Origin: Nannocystis pusilla
GTDB lineage: Bacteria > Myxococcota_A > Polyangia > Nannocystales > Nannocystaceae
Direction of reading: 5' to 3'
Length of the DNA: 64,000 nucleotides
NCBI RefSeq assembly: GCF_026626665.1
Contig: NZ_JAPNKE010000002.1
Location: 5,371,168-5,435,167 of the forward strand
A program made the translations under genes and the position numbers. The notes beneath the pieces are model-generated. The model was given only the letters and a program-made list of their open reading frames with translations. It was not told the DNA's origin and did no database searches. Positions 7,784-15,337 of the stretch are shown here, piece by piece. How positions within the stretch are numbered: position 1 is the first letter of the stretch; each line of letters opens with the position of its first letter.

Positions 7784-9399
7784 CAAGTCACCTCGTCGGT
7801 GGCGTCGCCGACGCCGCGGGCCTGAAGTGTTTTCAGGGCGAGCGAGCGGACCAGCTTGTCGCCGTCGACCTGGGCGCTGGAGAGTCGGGAGAGGAAGTCG
7901 GCGAACCCGCTCGCTTCAGCGGCGGCCGCCTTCGCCGCGTCGTGCAGCGGCTTCATGGTCGAGCGCCAGTCGTCGGGCGTCGCTTCGCGGTCGATGAAGT
8001 CGCCGTCGTCGCTGTCGGCGAGCTGATGCTTCTGGCACCGGGCCCGCCCGCGGCCCTGGATAGCCTGCTTCGAGCTCTCCGCCGGCGATTCCTTGGCCTC
8101 GTCGGCGTCGGCCTCGTCGGCGTCGGCTGCCGCAGCAGGCGCCGCGCGGTTCATCGGCCTGAGGACCTTCGCGCCCTTGTCGGGGACGGGCAGGCCGAGG
8201 CGGTCGGCCACGACGCTCGCCTCGACCTCGAGGCCGCGGTCGATCATGGGGACCAGGCTCTCGACGAACACCTTGCGATCCTCGGGCTCGTCGGTCTGCG
8301 CTCGGAGCTTAGGGTACACGGCGAGCTCGCCGTAGTTGATCTTGCAGAACGGGATGATGAAGTCGCGGCGGAGCGTCGCCGCGAGCGCCCGCGCGTCGGC
8401 CACGACGTAGTCCCGCCGCACGTCGTCATGCACCTTCGCCTGGGACAGGCTCGCGCCGTCGTCGGCGGTCATCGTCTGGCCGACGATGACCTTGCTCGCC
8501 TGTCGATCGCACCAGTCGGCCAGGTCCTGGTGCGCCCGGCTGCCGCCGCCCTTGCCGATCGCGTCGAGGACCTCGATCGACATGCCAGCCGGCATGATCC
8601 CGGCCCCGTCCTCGCCGATCGCTACGAGCGCCTCCCACAACTTGGCGATCTCGTCCTCGCTCGTGTCCCGCGCGGGGTACTTCCCGAGGCGGAGCGGGAT
8701 GCCGTACAGCTCCATGTACGTCAGCCACGCGCGCACGCCCTGCGTCTTCAGGACGTAGAGGACGCTGAGCGGGCGGACCAGCCCGGCCGCCGCGATCGGG
8801 CCGCTGACGAGCGCCGGTGCGTGGACGACGTACTTGAACGGGTCGAGGTCCTCGCCGAGCTTCGGCTGCGCGTCGGTGCGGAGCCTGATCGTCGCACCGT
8901 CCTCGAGGTCGAGGGCGAAGCTCCGCGGGTCCCGCCAGGTGAAGGACGCGGGCGTCCAGCGTGCCCCCATGTTCCACGTGATCTCCGTGACCGCGTAGCC
9001 TTTCAGGAGCGCGTCCAGGCTCGACATCACGAGGTCCGTCCAGATGTCGTCGTCGACGATGGCCTGGAGCTCGGAGGCGATGTCCTTGTCGCGCTTGTCG
9101 TCGCTCGCGGCCTCGACGATCCAGGGGACCCCGATTACCGCCTGCTTCCTCGTCGCCAGCTGGGCCCGGACGTGGGCGTCGCGCCGTTCGATCTCGTGCG
9201 CGAGGGTCAGGAGGTCCAGCGCGTCGCCCTCGTCGGCCTTCTTGAAGATGCCGGCGAGCTTCGTCGGCGTCATGCCGGTGGCGACGCCGAGGTGCGCCCA
9301 GGGCCGAGCGCCGCGCCGCCCGGGCCGGGCCTTCTCGATGCCGAGGTCCTTCGTCGAGACCGGCTTTCCTCGGTGATCTGTGAGGCCGGGCGTGGGCAT
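7783..9399 (-). CDS. Phage portal protein (Mu gp29-like, DUF935)
   Basis: A 538-residue protein. The N-terminus (MPTPGLTDHRGKPVSTKDLG) leads to the DUF935 core: 'L..lLr.Ae.gD...ll.L..eIe.rDahv.aqLatRk.Av', followed by the stem/crown region with 'ey..sp.rFa.D...', 'yG.PlrlGkYp' (YGIPLRLGKYPARDTSEDE) and a Gln-containing 'D..ia..ilGqT.t' element (VIVGQTMTADDGAS). The portal ring is the DNA gate of the head and the docking site of the terminase. The C-terminal 100 residues are Ala/Asp-rich. It lies directly downstream of the large terminase gene. Confidence 0.92.
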   Translation of the reverse strand: MPTPGLTDHRGKPVSTKDLGIEKARPGRRGARPWAHLGVATGMTPTKLAGIFKKADEGDALDLLTLAHEIERRDAHVRAQLATRKQAVIGVPWIVEAASDDKRDKDIASELQAIVDDDIWTDLVMSSLDALLKGYAVTEITWNMGARWTPASFTWRDPRSFALDLEDGATIRLRTDAQPKLGEDLDPFKYVVHAPALVSGPIAAAGLVRPLSVLYVLKTQGVRAWLTYMELYGIPLRLGKYPARDTSEDEIAKLWEALVAIGEDGAGIMPAGMSIEVLDAIGKGGGSRAHQDLADWCDRQASKVIVGQTMTADDGASLSQAKVHDDVRRDYVVADARALAATLRRDFIIPFCKINYGELAVYPKLRAQTDEPEDRKVFVESLVPMIDRGLEVEASVVADRLGLPVPDKGAKVLRPMNRAAPAAAADADEADADEAKESPAESSKQAIQGRGRARCQKHQLADSDDGDFIDREATPDDWRSTMKPLHDAAKAAAAEASGFADFLSRLSSAQVDGDKLVRSLALKTLQARGVGDATDEVT

Positions 9400-9416
9400 G
9401 CCGGAAGTCGCCCACG

Positions 9417-9432
9417 CCTATCCGGAGTGATT
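9417..9432. repeat. 16-bp direct repeat, copy 2 (terminase-portal gap)
   Basis: The second exact copy of the 16-mer seen at 6720-6735. It lies in the 39-base gap between the large terminase stop and the portal ATG, 18 bases before the portal start and in the same orientation as copy 1. These are two of the few places in the late operon where genes do not overlap. Confidence 0.6.
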
Positions 9433-9438
9433 ACAGGC

Positions 9439-10944
9439 TCAGAACTCGTTGCGGTGGCGCCTGAGCCTCGCGGTGCGGTCGCGCCGGGTCTCGGCGAAGC
9501 GCTCGACGCGGCGGAAGTCGATGTCCGGCGGCGCGTCGCGGTGGCGGCTGTGCGCGAGCGCCAGCGCGATCGCGGCGTCGCCGTGACGGGGCTTGCGGTC
9601 CTTGCTGTCCGTGCTCCGCTGCTCTCGCAGCCGCGGCACGCCGCTGACGACAACGATCGAGAGGATGTCGCGGCGGATGTCGTCGTCGGCGGGCACGAGG
9701 ATCTGGTGCTCCTCGAACGCGCTGCGGAAGCGCGGGAGGTTCTCGCTGTACCACGTTGGCGACAGGTGCAACGCGGTCACGAGGGCATCGCCCCAGAACG
9801 CCAGCGCCGTCTCGCCGAGCCAGCCGCCGTTGCCTGTGCCGTCGATAGCTACGCCGGCGAACTTGGGGATGTTCTGCCCAATGAACCGCAGGATGGTCCA
9901 CTGCTCCTCGTAGGGCACGCCACGCAGCTCGACGAGCCAGGGGCAGACCTTCACGAGGTCGCGGCGCTCGACGAGCGGCGCCATGACCGACAGGTCGCCG
10001 TTGCCAGACCGGGCGAAGTCGACGCCCAGGGTGATGATGCGGTCCGCCGGCAGAGCGTTCAGCAGCGGCCGCAGCTCCGACTCGCACCAGGCAGAAATGA
10101 AGGCGTCGCGGCGGGCTTCGGACTCCTCCTTCGTCTCGCTCGGGCCTCGCAGGTGCTCGGCCGGCAGCTCGAGCCGAACGATCGGCGCGCGGTGCGAGCA
10201 CTCTTCGATCAGGTCTCGGCGGATGTACGTCGATCCCGAGGCGGCCGGCGTGACCTCGTACTCCTCGCCGGCGCCCCAGGAGGCGAGCTTGTCGAGGACC
10301 CACAGCCGCTCGCCCTCCTCCGTCCAAGGGGTCCCCCGCACCTCGCACTGACGCCGGTACAGGCCCTCGGCGACCGCGTCGTGGATCGACACGCGGTGGA
10401 GCGAGCCGGCCCGCTTCTTCGCGCGGATCTCCTCGACGAGGACGTTGAAGGGGTTGTCTTTCCCGTTGTGCGTCGAGATGATCGACAGGTCGCCGCCCCA
10501 GTCGCCCACGGCCGCGGCCGCCTTGAGCAGCTCCTCGAGGTCGGGGTGGTGCGCGGCCTCGTCGATGCAGACCGAGCCGCCCAGCCCGCGGAACGCTGAG
10601 GGGTTGCTGGTGATCGCGCGGACGCTGAAGCCCGAGGCGAAGCGGATCTCGTGCGTGAGCACGTCGCGCCCGAAGTTGCCGATGATGCGCGTGCCGAAGT
10701 GCGTCGCCGCGGTGTTGAGCGCCTTGGCCCACTCGGCGCATTCCTCGATGTACTCGCGCCCGAGCCGGTGCGAGGTCGACACGTAGTAGCAGTCGGTGCC
10801 GCCGGCGTGCTTGGCCCGGGCGGCGCGCATGACCTGGCGCGCACCCTCGGCCCAGGTGATGCCGCACCGGCGGCTCTTCTCGATGACGCGGAGCTGCGAG
10901 CGGTCGGCGTACCAGCGCTGTTGGTAGGGCAGCAAGAGGCTCAT
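9439..10944 (-). CDS. Terminase large subunit (Mu gp28-like)
   Basis: A 501-residue packaging motor. It starts MSLLLPYQQRWYADRSQLRV at an ATG overlapping the small-subunit stop (ATGA). The ATPase signature is the variant Walker A seen in gp28 proteins (EKSRRCGITWAEGARQ), followed by Walker B SVCIDEAAHHPD and a coupling motif near ISTHNGKDN. The nuclease half includes GVDFARSGNGDLSVM (first metal-binding Asp) and later acidic residues (AIDGTGNGGWLGE and HGDAAIALALAHS). All expected motifs are intact. The 595-residue frame beginning at 11226 includes shadow sequence. Confidence 0.93.
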   Translation of the reverse strand: MSLLLPYQQRWYADRSQLRVIEKSRRCGITWAEGARQVMRAARAKHAGGTDCYYVSTSHRLGREYIEECAEWAKALNTAATHFGTRIIGNFGRDVLTHEIRFASGFSVRAITSNPSAFRGLGGSVCIDEAAHHPDLEELLKAAAAVGDWGGDLSIISTHNGKDNPFNVLVEEIRAKKRAGSLHRVSIHDAVAEGLYRRQCEVRGTPWTEEGERLWVLDKLASWGAGEEYEVTPAASGSTYIRRDLIEECSHRAPIVRLELPAEHLRGPSETKEESEARRDAFISAWCESELRPLLNALPADRIITLGVDFARSGNGDLSVMAPLVERRDLVKVCPWLVELRGVPYEEQWTILRFIGQNIPKFAGVAIDGTGNGGWLGETALAFWGDALVTALHLSPTWYSENLPRFRSAFEEHQILVPADDDIRRDILSIVVVSGVPRLREQRSTDSKDRKPRHGDAAIALALAHSRHRDAPPDIDFRRVERFAETRRDRTARLRRHRNEF

Positions 10945-11513
10945 GGTGTTCTCCGTGTGATGCCGAGGAGCTTCTCCTCGATCTGCAGGGCCGACTCGTT
11001 CGTGAGGCCGGACGCGACGGTGTCGGTCGGCCCGGTGCCGCCGCGATCGGCCTCGCGTTCTTCCTCGTCCTCGACGTGGGCCCTGATCGCCCGCAGCCGC
11101 TTCGACCACCGGGTCGGCCACCGCCGCTCGAGGATCTCGAGCGCGGCCTTCCAGTTGCCGGCGATGCCCTTCTGTGCGTCGCCGATCGCTGCCTTGAAGA
11201 CGACCTCCTTCAGGCTCGCCTCGCATGCGGCCTCGGCGGCGTCAACCTCGAGGACGAAGAGGCCGTACTCGTCGAGCAGCTCGTCGCCGGCGCCGGCCTC
11301 GCGCTCGTTCGCCTCCGACACCGTGGCGATGTTCGATCGGCCCTTGGCGATCCAGTACTTGAGCGTGCGCTCGCCGAGCCGGCACCGCTTCGCGGCCTCA
11401 GCCCGGTCGTTGCCGGCGCGGATCAGGCGGACGAGCTCGCTCTGGAGATCCTCCGTGAACCGCCAGCGTCCGTTGTCGGCGCCGTGTCGGCGCGTCGGTG
11501 GCGGCTGCGTCAC
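10941..11513 (-). CDS. Terminase small subunit-like DNA-binding protein
   Basis: A 190-residue protein directly upstream of and overlapping the large terminase. The N-terminus holds a helix-turn-helix of the small-terminase kind (IRAGNDRAEAAKRCRLGERTLKYWIAKG) preceded by a basic leader. The C-terminal helices include 'GnWkAALeILErRwPtrWsk' (GNWKAALEILERRWPTRW), a motif frequent in small terminases of this type. It should recognise the packaging site and load the large subunit. The recognition site itself is not visible. Confidence 0.82.
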   Translation of the reverse strand: MTQPPPTRRHGADNGRWRFTEDLQSELVRLIRAGNDRAEAAKRCRLGERTLKYWIAKGRSNIATVSEANEREAGAGDELLDEYGLFVLEVDAAEAACEASLKEVVFKAAIGDAQKGIAGNWKAALEILERRWPTRWSKRLRAIRAHVEDEEEREADRGGTGPTDTVASGLTNESALQIEEKLLGITRRTP

Positions 11514-12826
11514 CGCGGATCCTTCCAGGCGATCGGCTCCGCCTCACCTGGCCGATGGACCATGGCCGACAGGCCCAACGCGGCGGCGCGGCGAATGATC
11601 AGATCGCAGAACGCCGGCTCGAGCTCGACGAGCCGCGCGCGCCGTCCGGTCTGGTGCGCCGCGATGAGGGTCGATCCGGACCCGCCGAAGCCGTCGAACA
11701 CGAGGTCGCCGCGGCGCGAGCTGTTGACCAGGGCCTTCGCCACGAGCGGGATCGGCTTCATCGTCGGGTGGTCCGCAGAGCGCGTGGGCTTGTCGAACTC
11801 CCAGACGCTCACCTCAGTCCGCGAACCGCACCAGAAGTGGCCAGCGCCCTCCTTCCAGCCGTAGAGGATCGTCTCGTGGATGTAGTGATAGTCGAAGTGG
11901 CCGAGGACCAGGCAGTTCTTCTTCCAGACGATCTGCTGTCGCACGCGGTGGCTCGCGTCGAGCAGGCCGCACCGGAACATCGTCTCCATGTCGCCGCTCG
12001 CCGAGCACACGTACCACACGCCCCCGGCGCGCAGCGGCCAGGCCCGGGCGGCTCGGGCGACTAGATCGCGGGTCCCCTCGAGGCCGAGGTTGTCGTTGGC
12101 GATCGTCTTGCGCTCGTCGGCGAGCTCGTCGGACTTGCCGACGTACGCGATGCCGTATGGCGGGTCGGTGAATGTGACGTCGGCGAGCTCGCCCTGCATG
12201 AGGCGCTCGACCACAGCCGGGTCAGTGCTGTCGCCGCAGACGAGGCGGTGCGGCCCGATCTCGATCAGGTCACCCAGCTGGACGAACGTCGCCGCGACGA
12301 CGACGGCCTCGGGCTCGACAAGGTCCTCGGGCACCTGCTCGTCGGACTCGAAGATCGCGGCGACCTCGTCGGGCTGCCATCCGATCGACGCCAAGTCGCT
12401 CCCCTCGTCGCGGAGCACGAGGAGCTGTTGCGCGAGCAGTTCCTCGTCGACCTCGGACAGGCGCGCGCTGCGGTTGTCGCCGAGCGCGAAGCGGAGCGCT
12501 GTGACCGGGTCGTCGTCGCAGGCGAGCGCGGCGATCCAACGCCAGCCGAGCGCGCGGCCGGCGAGGACTCGGCCCTCGCCTGCCTCGAGCACGCCCGTCG
12601 ACGCCCGCACAACGAGCAGCTGTCGCTGCCCGAACTCGCGGAGCATGGACTTCAGCACCTCGAGCTGCGAGGTCGGGTGCTTGTTGACGTTGCCGGGGTC
12701 GAGGCGGATCGCGTCGATCGGGACCGCCAGGTGCCGCAGCTCGGCGGGGATGTGGGAGAGCTCGGGGTCGTCATGCGAGGGCCGCTCGAATGCCCCGAAC
12801 GCGCTATAGAGGGCATTCGCGGTCAC
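11510..12826 (-). CDS. ParB-like domain fused to a beta-class DNA methyltransferase
   Basis: A 438-residue two-domain protein. Residues about 30-140 form a ParB/Srx-type domain (LREFGQRQLLVVRASTGVLE, then EGRVLAGRAL and ALGDNRSARL). Residues about 170-435 are an N4-cytosine or N6-adenine methyltransferase with the catalytic motif FTDPPYGIAYVG before the SAM-binding motif VFDGFGGSGSTLIAAH, i.e. beta-class order. Such fusions are common in temperate phages near the terminase and may modify phage DNA against host restriction. Catalytic residues appear intact. It overlaps both neighbours by four bases. Confidence 0.9.
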   Translation of the reverse strand: MTANALYSAFGAFERPSHDDPELSHIPAELRHLAVPIDAIRLDPGNVNKHPTSQLEVLKSMLREFGQRQLLVVRASTGVLEAGEGRVLAGRALGWRWIAALACDDDPVTALRFALGDNRSARLSEVDEELLAQQLLVLRDEGSDLASIGWQPDEVAAIFESDEQVPEDLVEPEAVVVAATFVQLGDLIEIGPHRLVCGDSTDPAVVERLMQGELADVTFTDPPYGIAYVGKSDELADERKTIANDNLGLEGTRDLVARAARAWPLRAGGVWYVCSASGDMETMFRCGLLDASHRVRQQIVWKKNCLVLGHFDYHYIHETILYGWKEGAGHFWCGSRTEVSVWEFDKPTRSADHPTMKPIPLVAKALVNSSRRGDLVFDGFGGSGSTLIAAHQTGRRARLVELEPAFCDLIIRRAAALGLSAMVHRPGEAEPIAWKDPR

Positions 12827-13140
12827 AGGCAGTCCCCCTCGCCGCAGAAGCGCAGCCAGCGGCGGGCGACGGCGCCGGCGCGACGCTGGTCGGCCCGGTT
12901 GTACGTGCGCTCGGATCCATCCCTGCGCGGGCGGCCGGCACCGCGGCAGCTCGGGGCCGCCGGCTCGAGGCCGAGGTCGCGCTCCATGGCGGCCACGCGG
13001 CGGGTGACCTGCTGCGTCGAGAGCGGCGTGTCGGTGTCGGCGAGGCGCGCTGCGATCCGCACCAGCGAGTCGCTCAGCTCAGCGACGGTGGCGATGCGCT
13101 TGCAGTCGGCGCGGATGATGTCTGCGGTCGGTCGTTGCAC
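12823..13140 (-). CDS. Small phage protein of unknown function
   Basis: A 105-residue protein from GTG 13140, preceded by CAGGAG. The first 60 residues are helical (CKRIATVAELSDSLVRIAAR) with 'TplStqqVtrRVaamErdL', which could be a winged-helix or primase-adjacent helix bundle. The rest is rich in Arg. It overlaps the methyltransferase ATG by four bases. An 88-base gap with a hairpin separates it from the upstream gene, so it may be the first gene of the late block. The longer frame to 13404 is shadow sequence. Confidence 0.55.
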   Translation of the reverse strand: MQRPTADIIRADCKRIATVAELSDSLVRIAARLADTDTPLSTQQVTRRVAAMERDLGLEPAAPSCRGAGRPRRDGSERTYNRADQRRAGAVARRWLRFCGEGDCL

Positions 13141-13192
13141 GTGAAGCTCCTGCGTGGTAGGCGGTCTTGTCGAGTCCGCTCGCAAGAGCTCG

Positions 13193-13224
13193 AGCCCGCG
13201 GTCGGTTGCAGCCGGTCGCGGGCT
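13193..13224 (-). terminator. Hairpin between early and late phage gene blocks
   Basis: A perfect 8-bp inverted repeat (AGCCCGCG and CGCGGGCT) with a 16-base loop occupies one of the few gaps in the phage operon. It has no run of T after it, so it is at best a weak or factor-dependent terminator, or an RNA structure. Its place between the accessory/replication genes and the late genes is suggestive. Confidence 0.35.
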
Positions 13225-13228
13225 TCGT

Positions 13229-13831
13229 CTATTTGCTCTCCAGCCACGCCTTCTCGCAGGAGGCGCACAGGTCATAGACGGGATCGGCGGCGGTCGTCGG
13301 CTGGTCGCAGTCGTGGCAGACCCACTCGGAGGCGGGCGGCGCTTCTGGCTCGGGGCCGCAGAATGGGCAACGCGCGGAGCGCTCTGGGTCGTCGCCGCAC
13401 GCAAGACAGTGGTCGGACCCTCCCTCCAACGCCGGCACCTCGGCCGTGTCGTTGCCGAGCTTGTGCGGGTCGACGCCGAACGACTCCATCGCCTCGTGGG
13501 CGCCGGCCCGCTTGATCGCCGCGACCTCAGCGGCGGCCCACGCGGATGATCCGGGTGGGCCCAGCGACGGCATCGAGAACGTGACCTTGAGCGAATCGCC
13601 TGTGTCGCGGCAGGGCGTCACGATGTCGACGTGAACGACCCATGGCCAACGGTGCTCCGTGCTCCACGGCACGGGCGAGCCGGCATGTGCGACGTGGTCC
13701 TCGACTGCCCAGATCTCGGAGCCTGCGAAAGACCCTGCCGCCGCGCGGCGAACGAAGAGCCTGTCCTTGCCCGTCTTCGGGTCAAAGGCTACGTCTCCAG
13801 GCTCCAACTCGGTGATCTTCTCCCCCATCAT
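13229..13831 (-). CDS. Phage protein with two zinc-ribbon-like Cys clusters
   Basis: A 200-residue protein. The C-terminal 70 residues contain two double-CxxC units: CLACGDDPERSARCPFCG and CHDCDQ followed by CASCEKAW. Spacing suits zinc ribbons. The N-terminal half resembles no family I know; it has a beta-rich stretch (MMGEKITELEPGDVAFDPKT) and a Trp/Val-rich segment (HRWPWVVHVDIVTP). The start overlaps the preceding gene's end by 50 bases; two adjacent ATGs (13831, 13828) are possible. Function unknown; nucleic-acid binding is a guess from the ribbons. Confidence 0.65.
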   Translation of the reverse strand: MMGEKITELEPGDVAFDPKTGKDRLFVRRAAAGSFAGSEIWAVEDHVAHAGSPVPWSTEHRWPWVVHVDIVTPCRDTGDSLKVTFSMPSLGPPGSSAWAAAEVAAIKRAGAHEAMESFGVDPHKLGNDTAEVPALEGGSDHCLACGDDPERSARCPFCGPEPEAPPASEWVCHDCDQPTTAADPVYDLCASCEKAWLESK

Positions 13832-14495
13832 GATCGTGCTCCTCGCTCTCGCCGAACCCGGCGCGGATCTTGTTCGCTTCGTCGTCAGTGAGCGGCTCGC
13901 CCTTCGCCTCGCGCGCCCGCGCCAGCGCGGCGTTCAGCTGCCACCGCCGCTGGATCTCGCGGTCCTCGTCTCGCTCGTCCCTCGCCTCGCGCCTTTGGCC
14001 GCGCCGGCGCTCGCGCTCCTGGTCCAGTTCGGTCTCGGCTACCGGTCCCCGGGCCCGGGCGGATGTGGGCCCGCCGAAGCGCACGCTGCCGCCCAGGATG
14101 GCCGCCATCTCTTGGGCGGCCCGGGCCTTGGCTTCGCGCTCGGCCGCATCCTGCGGGCTCGTGGGCGTCGTGGGGACCATCACGGCGGCGGCGCGGGCGG
14201 CAGCCTCGCGGGCCTTGACCTCGGCGGCGCCGGCGGCCCGCTCCGCGTCGGCGACGTTGCGCTCGACCATCGCCCACGGCGAGAGCGTCTTGCCCTGCGC
14301 GACCTGCTGGCTGAGCATGTTCGGCCCCCACCACCTCGACTTGCTGTCATCCTTGCGGCAGAGCTCGGCGAAGGCGCGGAGCGTGCCGAGGACGCGTTGG
14401 AACCGCTCGCGTCGCTCCCGGCGGGCGCTCTCCTCGTCGAGGCCCTCGACCGGTGTGGCGAGCAGTCGCTCCGCCAACGCGCGCCGCAGGATCAC
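13782..14495 (-). CDS. Phage protein of unknown function next to the replication gene
   Basis: A 237-residue highly charged protein starting MILRRALAERLLATPVEGLD, four bases into the end of the O-like replication gene. An N-terminal helix region contains FRAFAEL-like sequence (LGTLRAFAELCRKDD) and a 'W.gpnMLS' element (WWGPNMLSQQVAQGKTLSPW). The second half is Ala/Arg/Glu-rich and probably an extended helix. In related phages this place is taken by a helicase loader or replication accessory protein. I cannot assign it by motif. Confidence 0.6.
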   Translation of the reverse strand: MILRRALAERLLATPVEGLDEESARRERRERFQRVLGTLRAFAELCRKDDSKSRWWGPNMLSQQVAQGKTLSPWAMVERNVADAERAAGAAEVKAREAAARAAAVMVPTTPTSPQDAAEREAKARAAQEMAAILGGSVRFGGPTSARARGPVAETELDQERERRRGQRREARDERDEDREIQRRWQLNAALARAREAKGEPLTDDEANKIRAGFGESEEHDHDGGEDHRVGAWRRSL

Positions 14496-15337
14496 GAGGA
14501 TCGATGCGCTGCTCCTCGATCGTCTTGCCCGTCGCGGTCGTCGGCGCGTACATCAGCGAGAGCTCGACGAGCAGCTCGTGCGACATCGTCTGACCGGAGC
14601 CGGCGGGCTCTCCGTCGACCGTCGCCACTGGGCGGCGTGCAGTTGGCCTTGAGCTCGGCCTCGCCGCCGCCGAGGTCGCGCGCCTCTCCTGATTCAGAGA
14701 GCTCTCGCTGCAGCAGCAGAGTTAAATTAATGTTCTCTTCTGAGTTAAAAGAAGAGTTACGGTCCGGCCGAGCGGACGCCGATGTCCGGCGGGGCGGACT
14801 TTCCTGTCCGGCGGGGCGGACCGATTTGTCCGGCGGAACGGATTCGCGCATGCCCAAAATGTCCGGCGGAACGGATTCGCGCGCCTGTGGGGCATTTTCG
14901 AGCGCGCTCAAGTCCGGCGGCTCAACCGGCGACTCTGCGTCGTCGAGCGGAGCGGCATCGGGGTGGCTCTGCTGGCCAACCTCGAATCCCTCCGACTCGT
15001 CGCCACCTGGCGCCGGGGACATGTCATCGCAATCCCGAAGCGGCAGCTCCCAGCCGCCTCGCTTGATCCTCTCGATCACGCGGGTGCTCGGCTTGATGAT
15101 GCCGGCCCGCTCGAGCGCCTTGAGGTCGTCGTAGACCTGCGAGCGCGACCGGCCCGTGATGTCGAGAAGCAGCTTGGTCGACACCCAGGTGAACGGAACC
15201 GGCCCGCGCTGCTCGTGCCACGCGCGCACGACGGACTGCCTGGTGTGCTTGTACAGCACCGTCATCAGGTAGCCGGCGCCGGCGAGGAGGCCGGCCTCAC
15301 GGACTCGAGCGTAGGCGCAGAGCGGCGTCTCAGCCAT
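14492..15337 (-). CDS. O-like phage replication initiator with origin inside the gene
   Basis: A 281-residue protein. The N-terminal ~95 residues form a winged-helix region (LLLDITGRSRSQVYDDLKAL, then 'ErAGiIkpsTrv') like replication-initiator or O-protein DNA-binding domains. The middle (residues about 100-190) is a low-complexity linker encoded by the iteron array at 14762-14876. The C-terminus is Arg-rich. A lambda-type initiator whose binding sites lie in its own gene fits the sequence arrangement. The reading frame stays open through the iterons although their 22-base spacing is not a codon multiple. Other possibility: a transcription regulator with coincidental repeats. Confidence 0.65.
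   Translation of the reverse strand: MAETPLCAYARVREAGLLAGAGYLMTVLYKHTRQSVVRAWHEQRGPVPFTWVSTKLLLDITGRSRSQVYDDLKALERAGIIKPSTRVIERIKRGGWELPLRDCDDMSPAPGGDESEGFEVGQQSHPDAAPLDDAESPVEPPDLSALENAPQARESVPPDILGMRESVPPDKSVRPAGQESPPRRTSASARPDRNSSFNSEENINLTLLLQRELSESGEARDLGGGEAELKANCTPPSGDGRRRARRLRSDDVARAARRALADVRADDRDGQDDRGAAHRSS
14719..14760. other. AT-rich stretch beside the iterons: candidate DNA unwinding element of a phage origin
   Basis: Immediately next to the first iteron is a ~40-base stretch dominated by A and T (containing GAGTTAAATTAATG and GAGTTAAAAGAAGAG), exceptional in a region otherwise very rich in G+C. GAGTTAAA occurs twice. Iterons followed by an AT-rich segment inside the initiator gene is the arrangement of lambda ori. 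Origin function is inferred from layout alone. Confidence 0.65.
14762..14876. repeat. Iteron array: five 16-bp dyads spaced 22, 22, 22, 33 bp
   Basis: Five copies of GTCCG-N6-CGGAY start at 14762, 14784, 14806, 14828 and 14861. The first three have perfect GTCCG/CGGAC arms; the last two end in CGGAT. Start-to-start distances are 22, 22, 22 and 33 bases, i.e. two or three helical turns, which places every copy on the same DNA face. A degenerate half copy (GTCCGGCGG) follows at 14912. Because 22 is not a multiple of three, the copies are read in different codon phases, so selection is on DNA rather than protein. Confidence 0.85.

Noticed and set aside
7528..10599. 1023-codon plus-strand open frame across the phage portal and terminase region
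   Set aside because: Its composition is Arg/Gly/Val/Leu-rich shadow sequence; the minus strand carries portal and terminase motifs throughout.
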